From: Paenibacillus foliorum | GTDB lineage: Bacteria > Bacillota > Bacilli > Paenibacillales > NBRC-103111 | Length of the DNA stretch: 64,000 nucleotides | Direction of reading: 5' to 3' | Assembly (NCBI RefSeq): GCF_013141765.1 | Contig: NZ_WHOD01000055.1 | Span: 248,001-312,000 of the forward strand | Shown: one piece after another, positions 1 through 8,544 of the stretch | Numbering within the stretch: position 1 is the first letter of the stretch | How the letters are laid out: each line of letters opens with the position of its first letter | The notes under the pieces: generated by a model | Told to the model about the DNA's origin: nothing | The model's database searches: none | The model's input: only the letters and a program-made list of their open reading frames with translations | Translations under genes and position numbers: made by a program

Positions 1-1
1 G

Positions 2-256
2 TATCCATATGATATTATTTTTATGGATATTCAAATGCCTTGGATGGATGGATTAGAAGCCACTAAGGCCATTAAGGAGATTGCAGCTACTAGTTCTAAT
101 AAGAAAAGGCCGTATATCGTGGCGGTGACTGCACATGCCATTAAAGGCGATTGCCAGAAATATATAGCCGAAGGTATGGATGAATATGTAAGCAAGCCTG
201 TGAGTATTCATGCAATATCAGGAATAATAGATAAGTTCAAACTAAGAAACAATTAG
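2..256 (+). CDS. C-terminal part of a receiver-domain protein (hybrid sensor kinase or response regulator), truncated by window edge
   Basis: The frame is open from base 2 and ends at TAG 254-256. It encodes the second half of a CheY-like receiver domain: the phospho-acceptor Asp lies in FMDIQMPWMDG, followed by VAVTAHA (the conserved Thr/Ala switch region) and the conserved Lys in SKP. Nothing but a short tail follows the domain. That fits a hybrid histidine kinase ending in its receiver, though a stand-alone regulator cannot be excluded because the N-terminus lies outside the window. A stem-loop with a short T-run at 337-372 probably terminates it. Confidence 0.85.
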   Translation, partial: YPYDIIFMDIQMPWMDGLEATKAIKEIAATSSNKKRPYIVAVTAHAIKGDCQKYIAEGMDEYVSKPVSIHAISGIIDKFKLRNN

Positions 257-336
257 TTGGAGAAGTTCAGTCATCGGAAAGATGGCACCACAACAAACAT
301 GTAAGAGGACAAGAAGATAGCGCTATAAGGAGTTGA

Positions 337-372
337 AATGAGCAGGTGCCACCACGGCAGACTGCTCATTTT
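337..372 (+). terminator. Intrinsic terminator after receiver-domain gene
   Basis: AATGAGCAG (337-345) pairs perfectly with CTGCTCATT (362-370). An inner TGCC/GGCA extends the stem and a T-rich end follows. Confidence 0.6.
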
Positions 373-481
373 GCTCAGCGAGTGGTCAGATTAGCAATAT
401 ACACCTCCGCATTTTCTAATCTGATAAACGATCGGATTGCACCCTGATTTTCCAAAAACATCTTAGGAAGAGGTGGGTTCT

Positions 482-1507
482 TTGCGTGAACCTAAACCAT
501 TTTGGACGGATACATCAATCGAATTGAGAAAGGAGATCGAATCGCTAGTAGGCTCCCCGATACGCAAAGCAAATCGCGTTTTTGGTGGATACGGGCCTAG
601 TGCTACTTTTCGCCTCTATCTTGAAGACGGCCGGACTATTTTTGCTAAGGGGGCTGGAAAGGGGGCAAACTTAGAAATTAGGAAAGCTATTCCACTGGAA
701 GAATCGGCGTATCGAAATATTAATGCGATCCGTCCCCTATCACCAGCATATTTGGGGTCAGTTATAGTTAACGATTGGCACCTCCTTTTGCTAGAGGACT
801 TAAGAAAAGTCATTAAGGTCCCGCCCTGGACCGATAAACTAGCCGTTCAGGCTGTCCATGATATTGCACAATTTCATCTGCGTGGTATGGCCGAGGAGGG
901 GGAGGTTGAACAGATACAGACTAAAGGTTTAACTGACAACTGGCAGACTATTCGAAATAATCCCGTCGAAGCAGACTACTTCTTAGGACTGTTCCGACAG
1001 GAGAGAAGCCGAGCTGAGGCTTGGCTTAATGATGCGCTGGATAGACTTATTACTGCTGAGTCAGAATTGATAAACCCTAATCAGCCTTGGGGTTTGATTC
1101 ATAAAGATATACGTTCGGACAATCTTCGATTCAAGGATGGTAAGCTCGTTTTATTTGACTGGGCTTCAGTGTGTAGAGGTCCATTAATACTCGATGTTCT
1201 GTTCTTCTTTCCGAGTGTGACGGCAGAAGGAGGACCCACAGCAGATTTTCTTCTGCCTGTATACAAAGAGGTTATGGATGGTGAGGGCGTAAGATTTCCT
1301 GCATATGCCGAACGAGCCGCTGCAGCTGCTATAGCTGGATTCTTCGCTAGCCGAGCGGGGAAACCACCTATACCAGCTCTCCCTAGGCTCAGAAAAGTCC
1401 AGTGTTTGCAGCTAGGACCGGCACTTGAATGGGCTGCGAAAGTACTTAATCTGCCACAACCCCCTCTAGTTCACTTAAATGAATCAAATAGGAACAGAGC
1501 AAAATAG
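482..1507 (+). CDS. Aminoglycoside/choline-kinase-like phosphotransferase (APH fold)
   Basis: About 341 residues. The catalytic loop reads WGLIHKDIRSDNLRF, that is the HxDxxxxN arrangement of APH/choline kinases. The metal-binding segment is LVLFDWASVCRGP, where DW replaces the usual DFG/DWE. These enzymes transfer the gamma-phosphate of ATP to small hydroxyl compounds; the substrate cannot be read here. The AGGAAGAGG ribosome site at 465-473 overlaps an in-frame GTG at 473, so the TTG at 482 with normal spacing is the better start. The gene is followed after 29 bases by the esterase gene and could be co-transcribed with it. Confidence 0.8.
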   Translation: MREPKPFWTDTSIELRKEIESLVGSPIRKANRVFGGYGPSATFRLYLEDGRTIFAKGAGKGANLEIRKAIPLEESAYRNINAIRPLSPAYLGSVIVNDWHLLLLEDLRKVIKVPPWTDKLAVQAVHDIAQFHLRGMAEEGEVEQIQTKGLTDNWQTIRNNPVEADYFLGLFRQERSRAEAWLNDALDRLITAESELINPNQPWGLIHKDIRSDNLRFKDGKLVLFDWASVCRGPLILDVLFFFPSVTAEGGPTADFLLPVYKEVMDGEGVRFPAYAERAAAAAIAGFFASRAGKPPIPALPRLRKVQCLQLGPALEWAAKVLNLPQPPLVHLNESNRNRAK

Positions 1508-1536
1508 CCATAACGTCAACTTGAAGGAGAATAAAT

Positions 1537-2196
1537 ATGCAGCCGTCTTATGTTTATGAAATTCACATGCCACCTGACTTCGACCCTAAGAAGAACTACC
1601 CGGCCATTTTCACGCTTCATGGTAAAGGATCAAATGAAAAAAATATGCTTTCTTTGGTAGAGCCGCTTCTCCATGATTTTATCATTATCGCCATTCGGGG
1701 AGATCTTCGATTAGGTACAGGATTTCAATATTATGAACTGAAGAGTCTTGGAAATCCGATTCGTGAGCTGTTTGACAAGGCCATACAGCAGCTAGAAGAT
1801 ATGATTCGATACGCAACGGATAAATACCCGATTGATCCGTTGCGGCGTTATTTGCTCGGTTTCAGCCAAGGGGCCATTCTTTCCGTGACGCTGGCTCTTA
1901 TCATGGGAGAGCAAATCAAAGGGATTGTCGCTCTAAACGGATACGTTCCAGATTTTGTGAAGACCGAGTACCCGCTGCAAAGCATACAAAATGTGTCCGT
2001 GTTCGTTTCCCATGGAGAGTATGATTCGGTATTTCCGATTCGGATCGGAAAAGAAACGGCGGCTTATATGCAAAGCAGGACGCCACACGTTACCTTTCAC
2101 ACCTATCCGACGGATCATGGGGTGTCGCAGGAAAACCAAAGCGATTTCGTGAACTGGCTGTATGAGGACGCTGGCCTTCGTCAGGAAGGAAAATAA
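1537..2196 (+). CDS. Alpha/beta-hydrolase, phospholipase/carboxylesterase family
   Basis: 219 residues, the normal length for small cytosolic carboxylesterases. The oxyanion-hole segment is FTLHGKGSNE, the nucleophile elbow is GFSQGA (Ser), the acid is in SHGEYDSVFP (Asp) and the His is in TDHGVS, giving a complete Ser-Asp-His triad. No signal peptide is seen. The ATG has a good AAGGAG site. The true substrate (acyl ester or lysophospholipid) is not predictable. A terminator at 2204-2255 closes the unit. Confidence 0.85.
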   Translation: MQPSYVYEIHMPPDFDPKKNYPAIFTLHGKGSNEKNMLSLVEPLLHDFIIIAIRGDLRLGTGFQYYELKSLGNPIRELFDKAIQQLEDMIRYATDKYPIDPLRRYLLGFSQGAILSVTLALIMGEQIKGIVALNGYVPDFVKTEYPLQSIQNVSVFVSHGEYDSVFPIRIGKETAAYMQSRTPHVTFHTYPTDHGVSQENQSDFVNWLYEDAGLRQEGK

Positions 2197-2203
2197 AAGA
2201 GGG

Positions 2204-2255
2204 AAGCTGCAGTAATGCCGTAGATGATCCGGTATTCCTGCAGCTTTATTTGTTT
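2204..2255 (+). terminator. Intrinsic terminator after esterase
   Basis: AAGCTGCAG (2204-2212) pairs with CTGCAGCTT (2238-2246). The inner AATGCCG/CGGTATT continues the stem with one wobble, and a T-rich tail follows. Confidence 0.75.
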
Positions 2256-2382
2256 TAAACTATTTCGATTAGAGCCAAATATAAAAATCGATTGCCGCAT
2301 ACTCATCTGTAGGAATGATCATAAATTTTTATGTAAATGATATAGCTTAGCGTACTTGAGTTATGCAAGGAGGTGAAGACAT

Positions 2383-2556
2383 ATGCAGAAGCGTGAAAAT
2401 GATGTTCCCCAATATTTCGACGGCTCCACCCATGCCGAGTTTGCGGAAGAAATCGCAGAGGGTATGCAGGCAGGGCCTCAAGAAGTACCGGTTAATAAGG
2501 ACGAATGGCGCCGTTTCATAAGTATGAATCCTTTCGGGGATCATAGTAATGCCTGA
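2383..2556 (+). CDS. Small hypothetical protein (57 aa)
   Basis: ATG at 2383 follows a strong AAGGAGGTGA site at 2367-2376, and the frame ends at TGA 2554-2556. The product starts MQKRENDVPQYFDGS and is acidic in its middle (EFAEEIAEG), with no membrane segment or cysteine. I do not recognise the family. The near-ideal ribosome site and clean spacing before azoR argue that it is translated. Confidence 0.6.
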   Translation: MQKRENDVPQYFDGSTHAEFAEEIAEGMQAGPQEVPVNKDEWRRFISMNPFGDHSNA

Positions 2557-2634
2557 ACCGAGGGCTTGTTTATTTTTTCGAGAAGCTGATAAATAGATTG
2601 AACATCATGGATACAGAAGGGAAGTTACCGACGA

Positions 2635-3270
2635 ATGGCTACTGTACTTTACATCACATCACATCCTCATGATCATCAAACGTCGTTCAGTATGGCGGTA
2701 GGAAAACAATTCATTGAAGCTTACCGTGAAGCTAATCAGCAGGATGAAGTCATTACGCTGGATTTGTACAAGCAGGATATTCCTCATATTGATGCAGATG
2801 TGTTTAGCGGGTGGGGAAAACTGAGATCGGGTACTTCGTTCGATCAGCTTTCGGCGCCGGAGAAAACCAAAATCGGAAGACTGAATGAGATTGTGGATCA
2901 ATACGTGGCTGCAGATAAATATGTTTTCGTTTCTCCCATGTGGAATTTTTCGTTTCCACCGATTTTAAAAGCATATATTGATGCGATCTGCATTGCCGGT
3001 AAAACGTTCAAATATACGGAAAGCGGGCCTGTCGGTTTACTTACGGATAAAAAGGCCATTCATATTCAAGCCAGCGGCGGAGTTTACTCCGAGGGACCTG
3101 CTGCCGGTTTTGAAAGTGGTCACAGCTACTTAAATAAAATCATGCAATTCCACGGTGTTCCTTCCTTTGAAGGCATCTTTGTTGAAGGCATGGCGGCTAA
3201 GCCCGACCAAGCGGAATCCATTAAAGAAAAAGCCATCGCAAAAGCAAAAGAGGCGGCAAAGCGTTTCTAA
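2635..3270 (+). CDS. azoR: FMN-dependent NADH-azoreductase
   Basis: 211 residues, the usual length for AzoR/AcpD flavodoxin-fold enzymes. They reduce azo bonds and quinones using NADH and are part of quinone and electrophile defence. Visible landmarks are the N-terminal phosphate loop region ([14 protein letters not shown]), the FMN-contacting [17 protein letters not shown] and the QASGGVYS loop. A terminator follows at 3292-3321. An old-yellow-enzyme homologue lies 300 bases downstream on the same strand, consistent with a small electrophile-stress group. Confidence 0.9.
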   Translation: MATVLYITSHPHDHQTSFSMAVGKQFIEAYREANQQDEVITLDLYKQDIPHIDADVFSGWGKLRSGTSFDQLSAPEKTKIGRLNEIVDQYVAADKYVFVSPMWNFSFPPILKAYIDAICIAGKTFKYTESGPVGLLTDKKAIHIQASGGVYSEGPAAGFESGHSYLNKIMQFHGVPSFEGIFVEGMAAKPDQAESIKEKAIAKAKEAAKRF

Positions 3271-3291
3271 TAGTCAGGTTTAAATGGAAAT

Positions 3292-3321
3292 GATCAGGTC
3301 GTTACCAACACCTGGTCTTTT
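3292..3321 (+). terminator. Terminator after azoR
   Basis: GATCAGGT (3292-3299) pairs with ACCTGGTC (3310-3317) with one wobble, then TTTT. Confidence 0.65.
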
Positions 3322-3577
3322 GTTGTTGATAGGATGTCGCCTAAGCGACCTTTATGAGAAGCTTGAAAAAAAGAGGTTGATTTTTCAAACTGTTATCATT
3401 ATAATTACAGTATTCAAGCAATGCGTTGATTATTTTTTTGGAGTAACTGTTACTAAAAAGATTATAGATTAGTTTCTTCCAGTTAAACGTAGTGTGATTG
3501 AATTCATTTGAACGGCGCATTTTAAGGTATGGTTTTATAAGGACTTGCACAATTATTGACTTTGGAGGAATACATTC
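3322..3577. other. Intergenic region with a possible operator upstream of the flavin oxidoreductase
   Basis: I see no gene here. A 13-base palindrome AGTAAC-T-GTTACT lies at 3442-3454, about 125 bases upstream of the next start, and resembles a repressor half-site pair. Its regulator is not identifiable from this window. Confidence 0.3.
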
Positions 3578-4702
3578 ATGAATGACAAATACAATCCTTT
3601 TTTTGATACGTTTAGCTTGCGAAGCGGGGTTCAGCTGAAAAACCGAATCGTGATGGCTCCGATGACCAACTTTTCTTCAAACGAAGATGGAACGGTTACG
3701 GATTCAGAATTGAAGTACTATGCACGCAGATCGAGTGGTGTAGGCATGGTCATTACGGCTTGCACCTTTGTTACCCCGAACGGCAAAGGATTTCCCGGTG
3801 AATTCGCGGGCGACAGTGATGAAATGATTCCAAGCTTGCAGCGTTTGGCTGCAACGATCAAGGAACAAGGAGCAAAAGCGGTTCTGCAAATATTTCATGC
3901 CGGCCGTATGGCGCCGGAAACTCTAGTGCCCAACGGCGATGTCGTGAGCGCAAGCGCCATTGCTGCTGAAAAGGAAGGAAGTATCCTTCCAAGAGCGTTG
4001 ACGGAGCAGGAGATTGAAGCGATCATCCATGATTTCGGGGAAACGACAAGACGGGCGATTGAAGCTGGATATGATGGCGTTGAAATCCATGGCGCGAACG
4101 GTTACCTGATTCAGCAGTTTTTCTCGCCGCATTCTAACCGCCGTGAAGACCGCTGGGGCGGCAGCTTGGAAAAACGGATGGCCTTTCCTTTAGCCGTTGT
4201 TGAAGAAGTTAAACGGGTTGTGAAAGAACACGCTAAACAACCGTTTGTTGTTGGCTACCGGTTCTCTCCGGAAGAGGTTGAAACGCCGGGAATTGATTTG
4301 GACGATACATTAAAGCTGGTGGATGCTTTAGCGGAGCAAAATCTCGACTACATCCACGTATCGTTGATGGATTTTTGGTCCAATCCGAGACGACGCGGTG
4401 TTGACGACAGCAAAACCCGTATCGAGTGGATTCAAGAACGTGTCGGACAACGGGTACCGGTGATGGGCGTAGGCTCGATTCACACGGCAGATGATGCAAT
4501 GAAAGCCATGCAAACGGGCGTTCCTCTGATTGCGCTGGGCCGCGAACTCATCATAGAACCGGACTGGGTCAAGAAAGTAGCGGATGGACGTGAATCAGAA
4601 ATCAAAACTACGCTAACGAAAGATGATCAGGAGCGTCTAGTCATTCCGGATCCTCTGTGGCAGGCTATCATCCATACCCCAGGCTGGTTTCCAGTCGTAT
4701 AA
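3578..4702 (+). CDS. NADH:flavin oxidoreductase, old yellow enzyme family
   Basis: 374 residues forming a TIM barrel. LKNRIVMAPMTNFSS near the start is the FMN-binding strand of OYE proteins. YDGVEIHGANGYLIQQFFSPHSNRR contains the HGAxGYL substrate/FMN loop, and VGSIHTADDAMKAM plus IALGRELIIEPDW bind the FMN phosphate. The family reduces alpha,beta-unsaturated carbonyls with NAD(P)H. The size, without a C-terminal 4Fe-4S/FAD extension, indicates a single-domain YqjM/NADH-oxidase type. The ATG has a TTGGAGG site. A terminator lies at 4718-4759. Confidence 0.9.
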   Translation: MNDKYNPFFDTFSLRSGVQLKNRIVMAPMTNFSSNEDGTVTDSELKYYARRSSGVGMVITACTFVTPNGKGFPGEFAGDSDEMIPSLQRLAATIKEQGAKAVLQIFHAGRMAPETLVPNGDVVSASAIAAEKEGSILPRALTEQEIEAIIHDFGETTRRAIEAGYDGVEIHGANGYLIQQFFSPHSNRREDRWGGSLEKRMAFPLAVVEEVKRVVKEHAKQPFVVGYRFSPEEVETPGIDLDDTLKLVDALAEQNLDYIHVSLMDFWSNPRRRGVDDSKTRIEWIQERVGQRVPVMGVGSIHTADDAMKAMQTGVPLIALGRELIIEPDWVKKVADGRESEIKTTLTKDDQERLVIPDPLWQAIIHTPGWFPVV

Positions 4703-4717
4703 GCTAATCAGGAGCGA

Positions 4718-4759
4718 ATAAGCTAAGGGAGCTGCATATAGCCCGACTTAGCTTATTTT
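4718..4759 (+). terminator. Terminator after flavin oxidoreductase
   Basis: AATAAGCTAAG (4718-4728) pairs perfectly with CTTAGCTTATT (4747-4757), then TTG. Confidence 0.7.
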
Positions 4760-4874
4760 GTTACTTTTAAAGGACTTCAATCCGGATTTTGATATAATGA
4801 TGCAATGCGGCTTCGATCAGAAGCTTTTTTTAATTATAGAGAGAAACATTCGTTTCTTAAGGAGAGAAACCATC

Positions 4875-5768
4875 TTGGGGAAACTGTCGCGGACGCAAAC
4901 GATTATTTTAACCATCTTTCTAGTCACTGTCTGGGGAGTGAATTGGCCTTTATCCAAAATTGCGCTGACCTACACGCCACCGGTGCTCTTTTCGGGACTC
5001 CGAACTTTACTAGGCGGCCTTTTTTTGTTGGTTGTCGCCCTGCCGAGATATAAACAGTTGCATTTTAAAGAAACATGGAGCATTTATTTGCTGTCCGCTC
5101 TATTTAATGTGGTGTTGTATTATGGTCTGCAGACGATCGGTCTGAATTATTTGCCGGCAGGACTGTTCTCAGCGATCGTGTTTCTGCAGCCTGTGCTGGT
5201 AGGCATTTTTTCATGGATATGGCTTGGGGAGTCGATGTACGGCTTGAAAATAGTAGGACTCATCCTCGGTTTTTCCGGCGTCGGTATTATATCCTCAGGC
5301 GGTTTATCGGGTCATATTTCGATGACGGGAATTGTGCTTGCCTTAGGCTCAGCGCTCAGTTGGGCGATAGGAACGGTTTATGTGAAAAAAAAGAGTACGC
5401 GCGTGGATCCGATCTGGCTCGTGACGTTTCAACTGATTGCCGGTGGACTGTTTATGTCGCTCGTGGGTTCTAGTGTGGAGAGCTGGTCCGCTATCGTCTG
5501 GAAGCCGGTTTTTGTCCTGTGTCTGTTGTTTATTTCGTTGTTTGTCATCGCGATCGGCTGGCTTGTGTTCTATAAGCTGATTGATTCCGGAGAGGCCAGT
5601 AAGGTCGCTTCGTACACCTTTCTTATTCCGATTGTGGCCATCCTGATTGGCAGCCTATTTCTTCATGAACCGTTGACCTTTACGCTTCTGTCCGGTTTGG
5701 TATTGATTCTGATCAGTATTTATTTCGTAAACCGGACACCAAATAAGCTCTATTTAAAGAACAAATAA
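4875..5768 (+). CDS. EamA/DMT-superfamily metabolite exporter
   Basis: About 297 residues with ten hydrophobic helices in two EamA repeats (the second begins near GIVLALGSALSWAIGTVYVKK). The first helix contains FLVTVWGVNWPLSK, a signature of this exporter group. An upstream extension to 4758 is open, but the AAGGAGAG site at 4859-4866 sits eight bases before TTG 4875, so that start is preferred. The substrate is unknown; relatives export amino acids or related metabolites. Termination is at 5785-5810. Confidence 0.85.
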   Translation: MGKLSRTQTIILTIFLVTVWGVNWPLSKIALTYTPPVLFSGLRTLLGGLFLLVVALPRYKQLHFKETWSIYLLSALFNVVLYYGLQTIGLNYLPAGLFSAIVFLQPVLVGIFSWIWLGESMYGLKIVGLILGFSGVGIISSGGLSGHISMTGIVLALGSALSWAIGTVYVKKKSTRVDPIWLVTFQLIAGGLFMSLVGSSVESWSAIVWKPVFVLCLLFISLFVIAIGWLVFYKLIDSGEASKVASYTFLIPIVAILIGSLFLHEPLTFTLLSGLVLILISIYFVNRTPNKLYLKNK

Positions 5769-5784
5769 TAGTGTTGTACTGCGA

Positions 5785-5810
5785 CTGGAGCTTACAAGCT
5801 CCAGTTTTTT
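5785..5810 (+). terminator. Strong intrinsic terminator
   Basis: CTGGAGCTT (5785-5793) and AAGCTCCAG (5796-5804) are perfect complements, followed by six T. Confidence 0.85.
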
Positions 5811-5902
5811 GCGTCCTGACTATTTGGAAGGGGTAGCTTTCATATGTTAGCACTTCTCTCAGCTAGCGGGAAGCATTCCTAGTGGGAGAGTGTATGTAGC
5901 AA

Positions 5903-5960
5903 TGTCTAACTAGACGTAAAAAAGGAAACAAAAGCCACCTTTTTTACGTCTAGTTAGACA
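5903..5960. repeat. 23-bp perfect inverted repeat
   Basis: The arm at 5903-5925 (TGTCTAACTAGACG followed by six A and GG) is the exact reverse complement of 5938-5960, with a 12-base loop. Each arm also contains the short palindrome GTCTA-nn-TAGAC. No T-run follows, so it is not an ordinary terminator. No gene lies between 5811 and 6084. Confidence 0.9.
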
Positions 5961-6030
5961 CCCAAACTTTTAAGTCCATAGTTTCATAATATGAAATGTG
6001 CATTATTGCATTATTCAACCTTTTTTCGAT

Positions 6031-6059
6031 CGACCTTCCCATTGAAGGTCGTTTTTTTT
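6031..6059 (+). terminator. Forward-strand terminator without an obvious upstream gene
   Basis: CGACCTTC (6031-6038) and GAAGGTCG (6044-6051) are followed by eight T on the plus strand. The reverse-strand gene ending at 6085 is not served by it, because no T-run follows on that strand. It could terminate read-through or an unrecognised transcript that includes the 23-bp hairpin. Confidence 0.75.
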
Positions 6060-6084
6060 ATTTCAAAGAAAGATACTTCAACAA

Positions 6085-6753
6085 TCATGTTGTATATACC
6101 GTTTTTAAATGCTGAAGATTCCAAAATACTTTATCTCCATTGGCATTTATTAGCTCTATGAAATCACTATCCACTTTCTGAAGGAAGCCTATTTTTTTCG
6201 TGTTATCTCCAAGATCAAAAACAACTATTTTTCCTTCAAGCTTTTTACACTGTTCTTCAAAAGTTCTTGATAAAGTTATATTGATAGGACTCAAAGGAAG
6301 TGATTGGTTATTAAGCGAATAGGGTGTGTGATTTGAGTGATACGGGATTAACCATTTTAAGTGGTTCATAGAGACAAACATGGCTTTATAGACAGGAGAG
6401 TAGAAGACGAAATAATCATTCATAATACTGGTTAAATAACCATGGATCGTTTTATTGCCAGTTACATAAATTTCTACAAATTGTCCTTTTGCAGCATTTA
6501 ATATCTTCCGAAATGAGAGACTATCGGCTTGATAATCGATTGGCGTTGCATCAGATCTATTTTCTGGTTCCGTACTAGACTCTGAATTCAATTTTACATT
6601 CTGCACGTTGACTAAGGGGATATAATAAAACTGTTGTTCGTTGACAATGACCATAATATCCAACCCTAAATCGATTAATTTACCTTTACAAATATTATTT
6701 CCTGAAATATCAACGATCACATGTTGACCAACAAATTGTTGAAGCGCACGCAT
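6085..6753 (-). CDS. Triple Sm-like repeat protein (hypothetical)
   Basis: 222 residues containing three copies of a roughly 60-residue beta-rich unit of the type seen in LSm/DUF2642-like proteins. Repeat 1 is around residues 6-58 (VGQHVIVDISGNNICKGKLI), repeat 2 around 85-142 (KGQFVEIYVTGNKTIHGYLT) and repeat 3 around 168-222 (LEGKIVVFDLGDNTKKIGFL). Each has the pattern G-hydrophobic-V-x-hydrophobic-x-G-x-x-x-x-G. There is no signal peptide or cysteine. It lies 35 bases downstream of the ArsB-like transporter on the same strand with its own GGAGG site, so the two are probably co-transcribed. The function is unknown. Confidence 0.7.
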   Translation of the reverse strand: MRALQQFVGQHVIVDISGNNICKGKLIDLGLDIMVIVNEQQFYYIPLVNVQNVKLNSESSTEPENRSDATPIDYQADSLSFRKILNAAKGQFVEIYVTGNKTIHGYLTSIMNDYFVFYSPVYKAMFVSMNHLKWLIPYHSNHTPYSLNNQSLPLSPINITLSRTFEEQCKKLEGKIVVFDLGDNTKKIGFLQKVDSDFIELINANGDKVFWNLQHLKTVYTT

Positions 6754-6788
6754 ATAAAAAACCTCCAGTTATGATTATATCTACCAAG

Positions 6789-8129
6789 TTAAAAAATCCA
6801 TGATACCCAAAACGCTAGAATGACTAACGTGAAAATAACAGTGATTGGGATGACCGTAGAAGTCACCTTCAAGTATTGGAGCCAGCTCAATTTCACCTTT
6901 CCTTTTTTGATAATGTGCATCCACATCAAGGTCGCAAGTGTTCCAATTGGTAAAAGAAGGGAGCCGATATCACTACCAATTACACTTGCCAGATAAGAAA
7001 TTTTTAAGGTAAGAGGATCAAGACCCATGTTCGTCAAGGTTAACGTTCCTACCATCAAAGCAGGATGATTGTTAAATAAATTTGATAAAATAGAAACCAG
7101 AATACCCATCATTACACTTGCATGAAGTAGACTGCCAGAAATGAGAGGTTGCATAATATGGATGAGCATTTGGGTTAATCCGATATTATGCAAACCGTAT
7201 ATAATCACATACATACTGAAGGCAAAGATGAGTATATACCAAGGTGTTTTTCTAATCATATCTGCAGGTGTAATTCTCAAATAATACCAACGCCATCCCA
7301 GCAGGAATGCAGAACCGATAACAGCCATCAACGGAACTGGAAAATGAATGAAAGAGGCAACAAATAGACTTACACGAACGCTGAATACAAAGATTAAGAT
7401 ATTCCGCATAAATTTGGCTTGATTCTCTCTCGGAATGGGTGACAAAACTTCTTTCAGCGGATGTGTTTGATTTATGGATTCCGCATTAATTGTTGGTAGT
7501 TTACGAGGTATTACGCGATAAAAACTGATATATAAAAGGAGTGTAAGGATTACAAGACCAAGTGAAGCAGGAACAAACATCATCGCTGTGTGCATATAGA
7601 GGTCCATATTAACAATTTTTAATGCAATTAAATTTACAATATTACTTACGCCAATAGGTGCGCTAGAAGCTGTTGCAATTAAAGCACCGGATAGTAGATA
7701 AGGAATTTTTTGATGGTTTTTTAAACCTAATTTATGAAGCAGCATGAGTAAGATCGGTGTTGTTATTAATATACTTCCGTCGTTGTTAACAAAAAGGGTC
7801 ATCAGAAAACAAAATAAGTTTGTGTACCAGAAAAGGCGTATCCCTGAACCTCTTGCCCGTTCCAGAAGTTTCTCAGCAGACCAATTGAAGAATCCAAAAC
7901 TTTCCAAAACAATGGCCATAACAATCGTTGCCATAATGGTTACGGCTGCTCCACCTATGGTTTCAGTTATTTTACCCAAATCAGATAAAGTAACACTTCC
8001 GCTAAGGAGGACCAATAGGGCGCCAACTGTTGCTGGAATAGATTCATTTATATTCGGATGCAAGAAAATAAAAGTAATGGTACATAGAAACGACAGAATG
8101 GTGATAGGAATCATGAAATCTTGCAGCAT
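6789..8129 (-). CDS. ArsB/NhaD-type (ion transporter superfamily) membrane transporter
   Basis: 446 residues with about eleven or twelve membrane segments. It matches the ArsB fold: SLVLE-like TIVMAIVLESFGFFNWSA, the FVNNDGSILITTPI re-entrant motif, a central PIGVSNIVNLIAL, and a C-terminal SNLFNNHPALM and VIGSDIGSLLLPIGTLATLMW. These align segment by segment with the arsenite pump at 21342-22754 in this window. Unlike that gene it has no arsR or arsC beside it and is paired with a Sm-like protein, so the substrate may be arsenite or another anion. The start is supported by an AGAGG site. Confidence 0.8.
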   Translation of the reverse strand: MLQDFMIPITILSFLCTITFIFLHPNINESIPATVGALLVLLSGSVTLSDLGKITETIGGAAVTIMATIVMAIVLESFGFFNWSAEKLLERARGSGIRLFWYTNLFCFLMTLFVNNDGSILITTPILLMLLHKLGLKNHQKIPYLLSGALIATASSAPIGVSNIVNLIALKIVNMDLYMHTAMMFVPASLGLVILTLLLYISFYRVIPRKLPTINAESINQTHPLKEVLSPIPRENQAKFMRNILIFVFSVRVSLFVASFIHFPVPLMAVIGSAFLLGWRWYYLRITPADMIRKTPWYILIFAFSMYVIIYGLHNIGLTQMLIHIMQPLISGSLLHASVMMGILVSILSNLFNNHPALMVGTLTLTNMGLDPLTLKISYLASVIGSDIGSLLLPIGTLATLMWMHIIKKGKVKLSWLQYLKVTSTVIPITVIFTLVILAFWVSWIF

Positions 8130-8375
8130 TTAATTCAACCTCTTTTCGATAAAGTAAGATCCTAAATATCATCTCTACTATCTCTCTAGTGAGCGGAACG
8201 AACTGCTTACGGGTTAGGTTTCATAGTTGTTTTTCCTCCCCTTATAGATGACTTATAGTGTCATTTGCATAATATGTTTAAATAACATAGAGGGGACTAG
8301 CCGACTAACCAATTCTATAATTTTCCACTATTAACCTGGTATAATGACCTATCCTTTCTTTTCATCTAACATTCA

Positions 8376-8415
8376 AACAAAAAAAGACGAGTTTCCTAAT
8401 TTAGGAAAACTCGTT
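8376..8415 (-). terminator. Reverse-strand intrinsic terminator
   Basis: ACGAGTTTCCTAA (8387-8399) pairs with TTAGGAAAACTCGT (8401-8414) with one bulge. On the reverse strand a run of seven T follows (A-run 8379-8385). Confidence 0.7.
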
Positions 8416-8430
8416 TCAAATACTATCGGT

Positions 8431-8544
8431 CTATTGATCCCTGAGCGCCGCATATAAACTTAATGGATTACGTCCTCTAACAAGTTGGAGAACCCAGAGT
8501 TCCTTTAGGTGCTCGTGCGATGAAGAGTCTCTTTCGCGAGATAC
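8431..8544 (-). pseudogene. 3' remnant of an unrecognised reverse-strand gene
   Basis: A reverse-strand frame ends at TAG (8433-8431), 17 bases before a good terminator. It reads HEHLKELWVLQLVRGRNP and then LSLYAALRDQ, which looks protein-like, but it has no start codon before an in-frame stop at 8547-8545. I read it as the tail of a gene whose 5' part was lost. The family is not recognised. Confidence 0.35.

Noticed and set aside
3284..3472. 62-codon forward frame after azoR
   Set aside because: Contains the azoR terminator and an AT-rich tail; no ribosome site or similarity.
7744..8133. 129-codon forward frame opposite the ArsB-like gene
   Set aside because: Shadow of the transporter read on the other strand.
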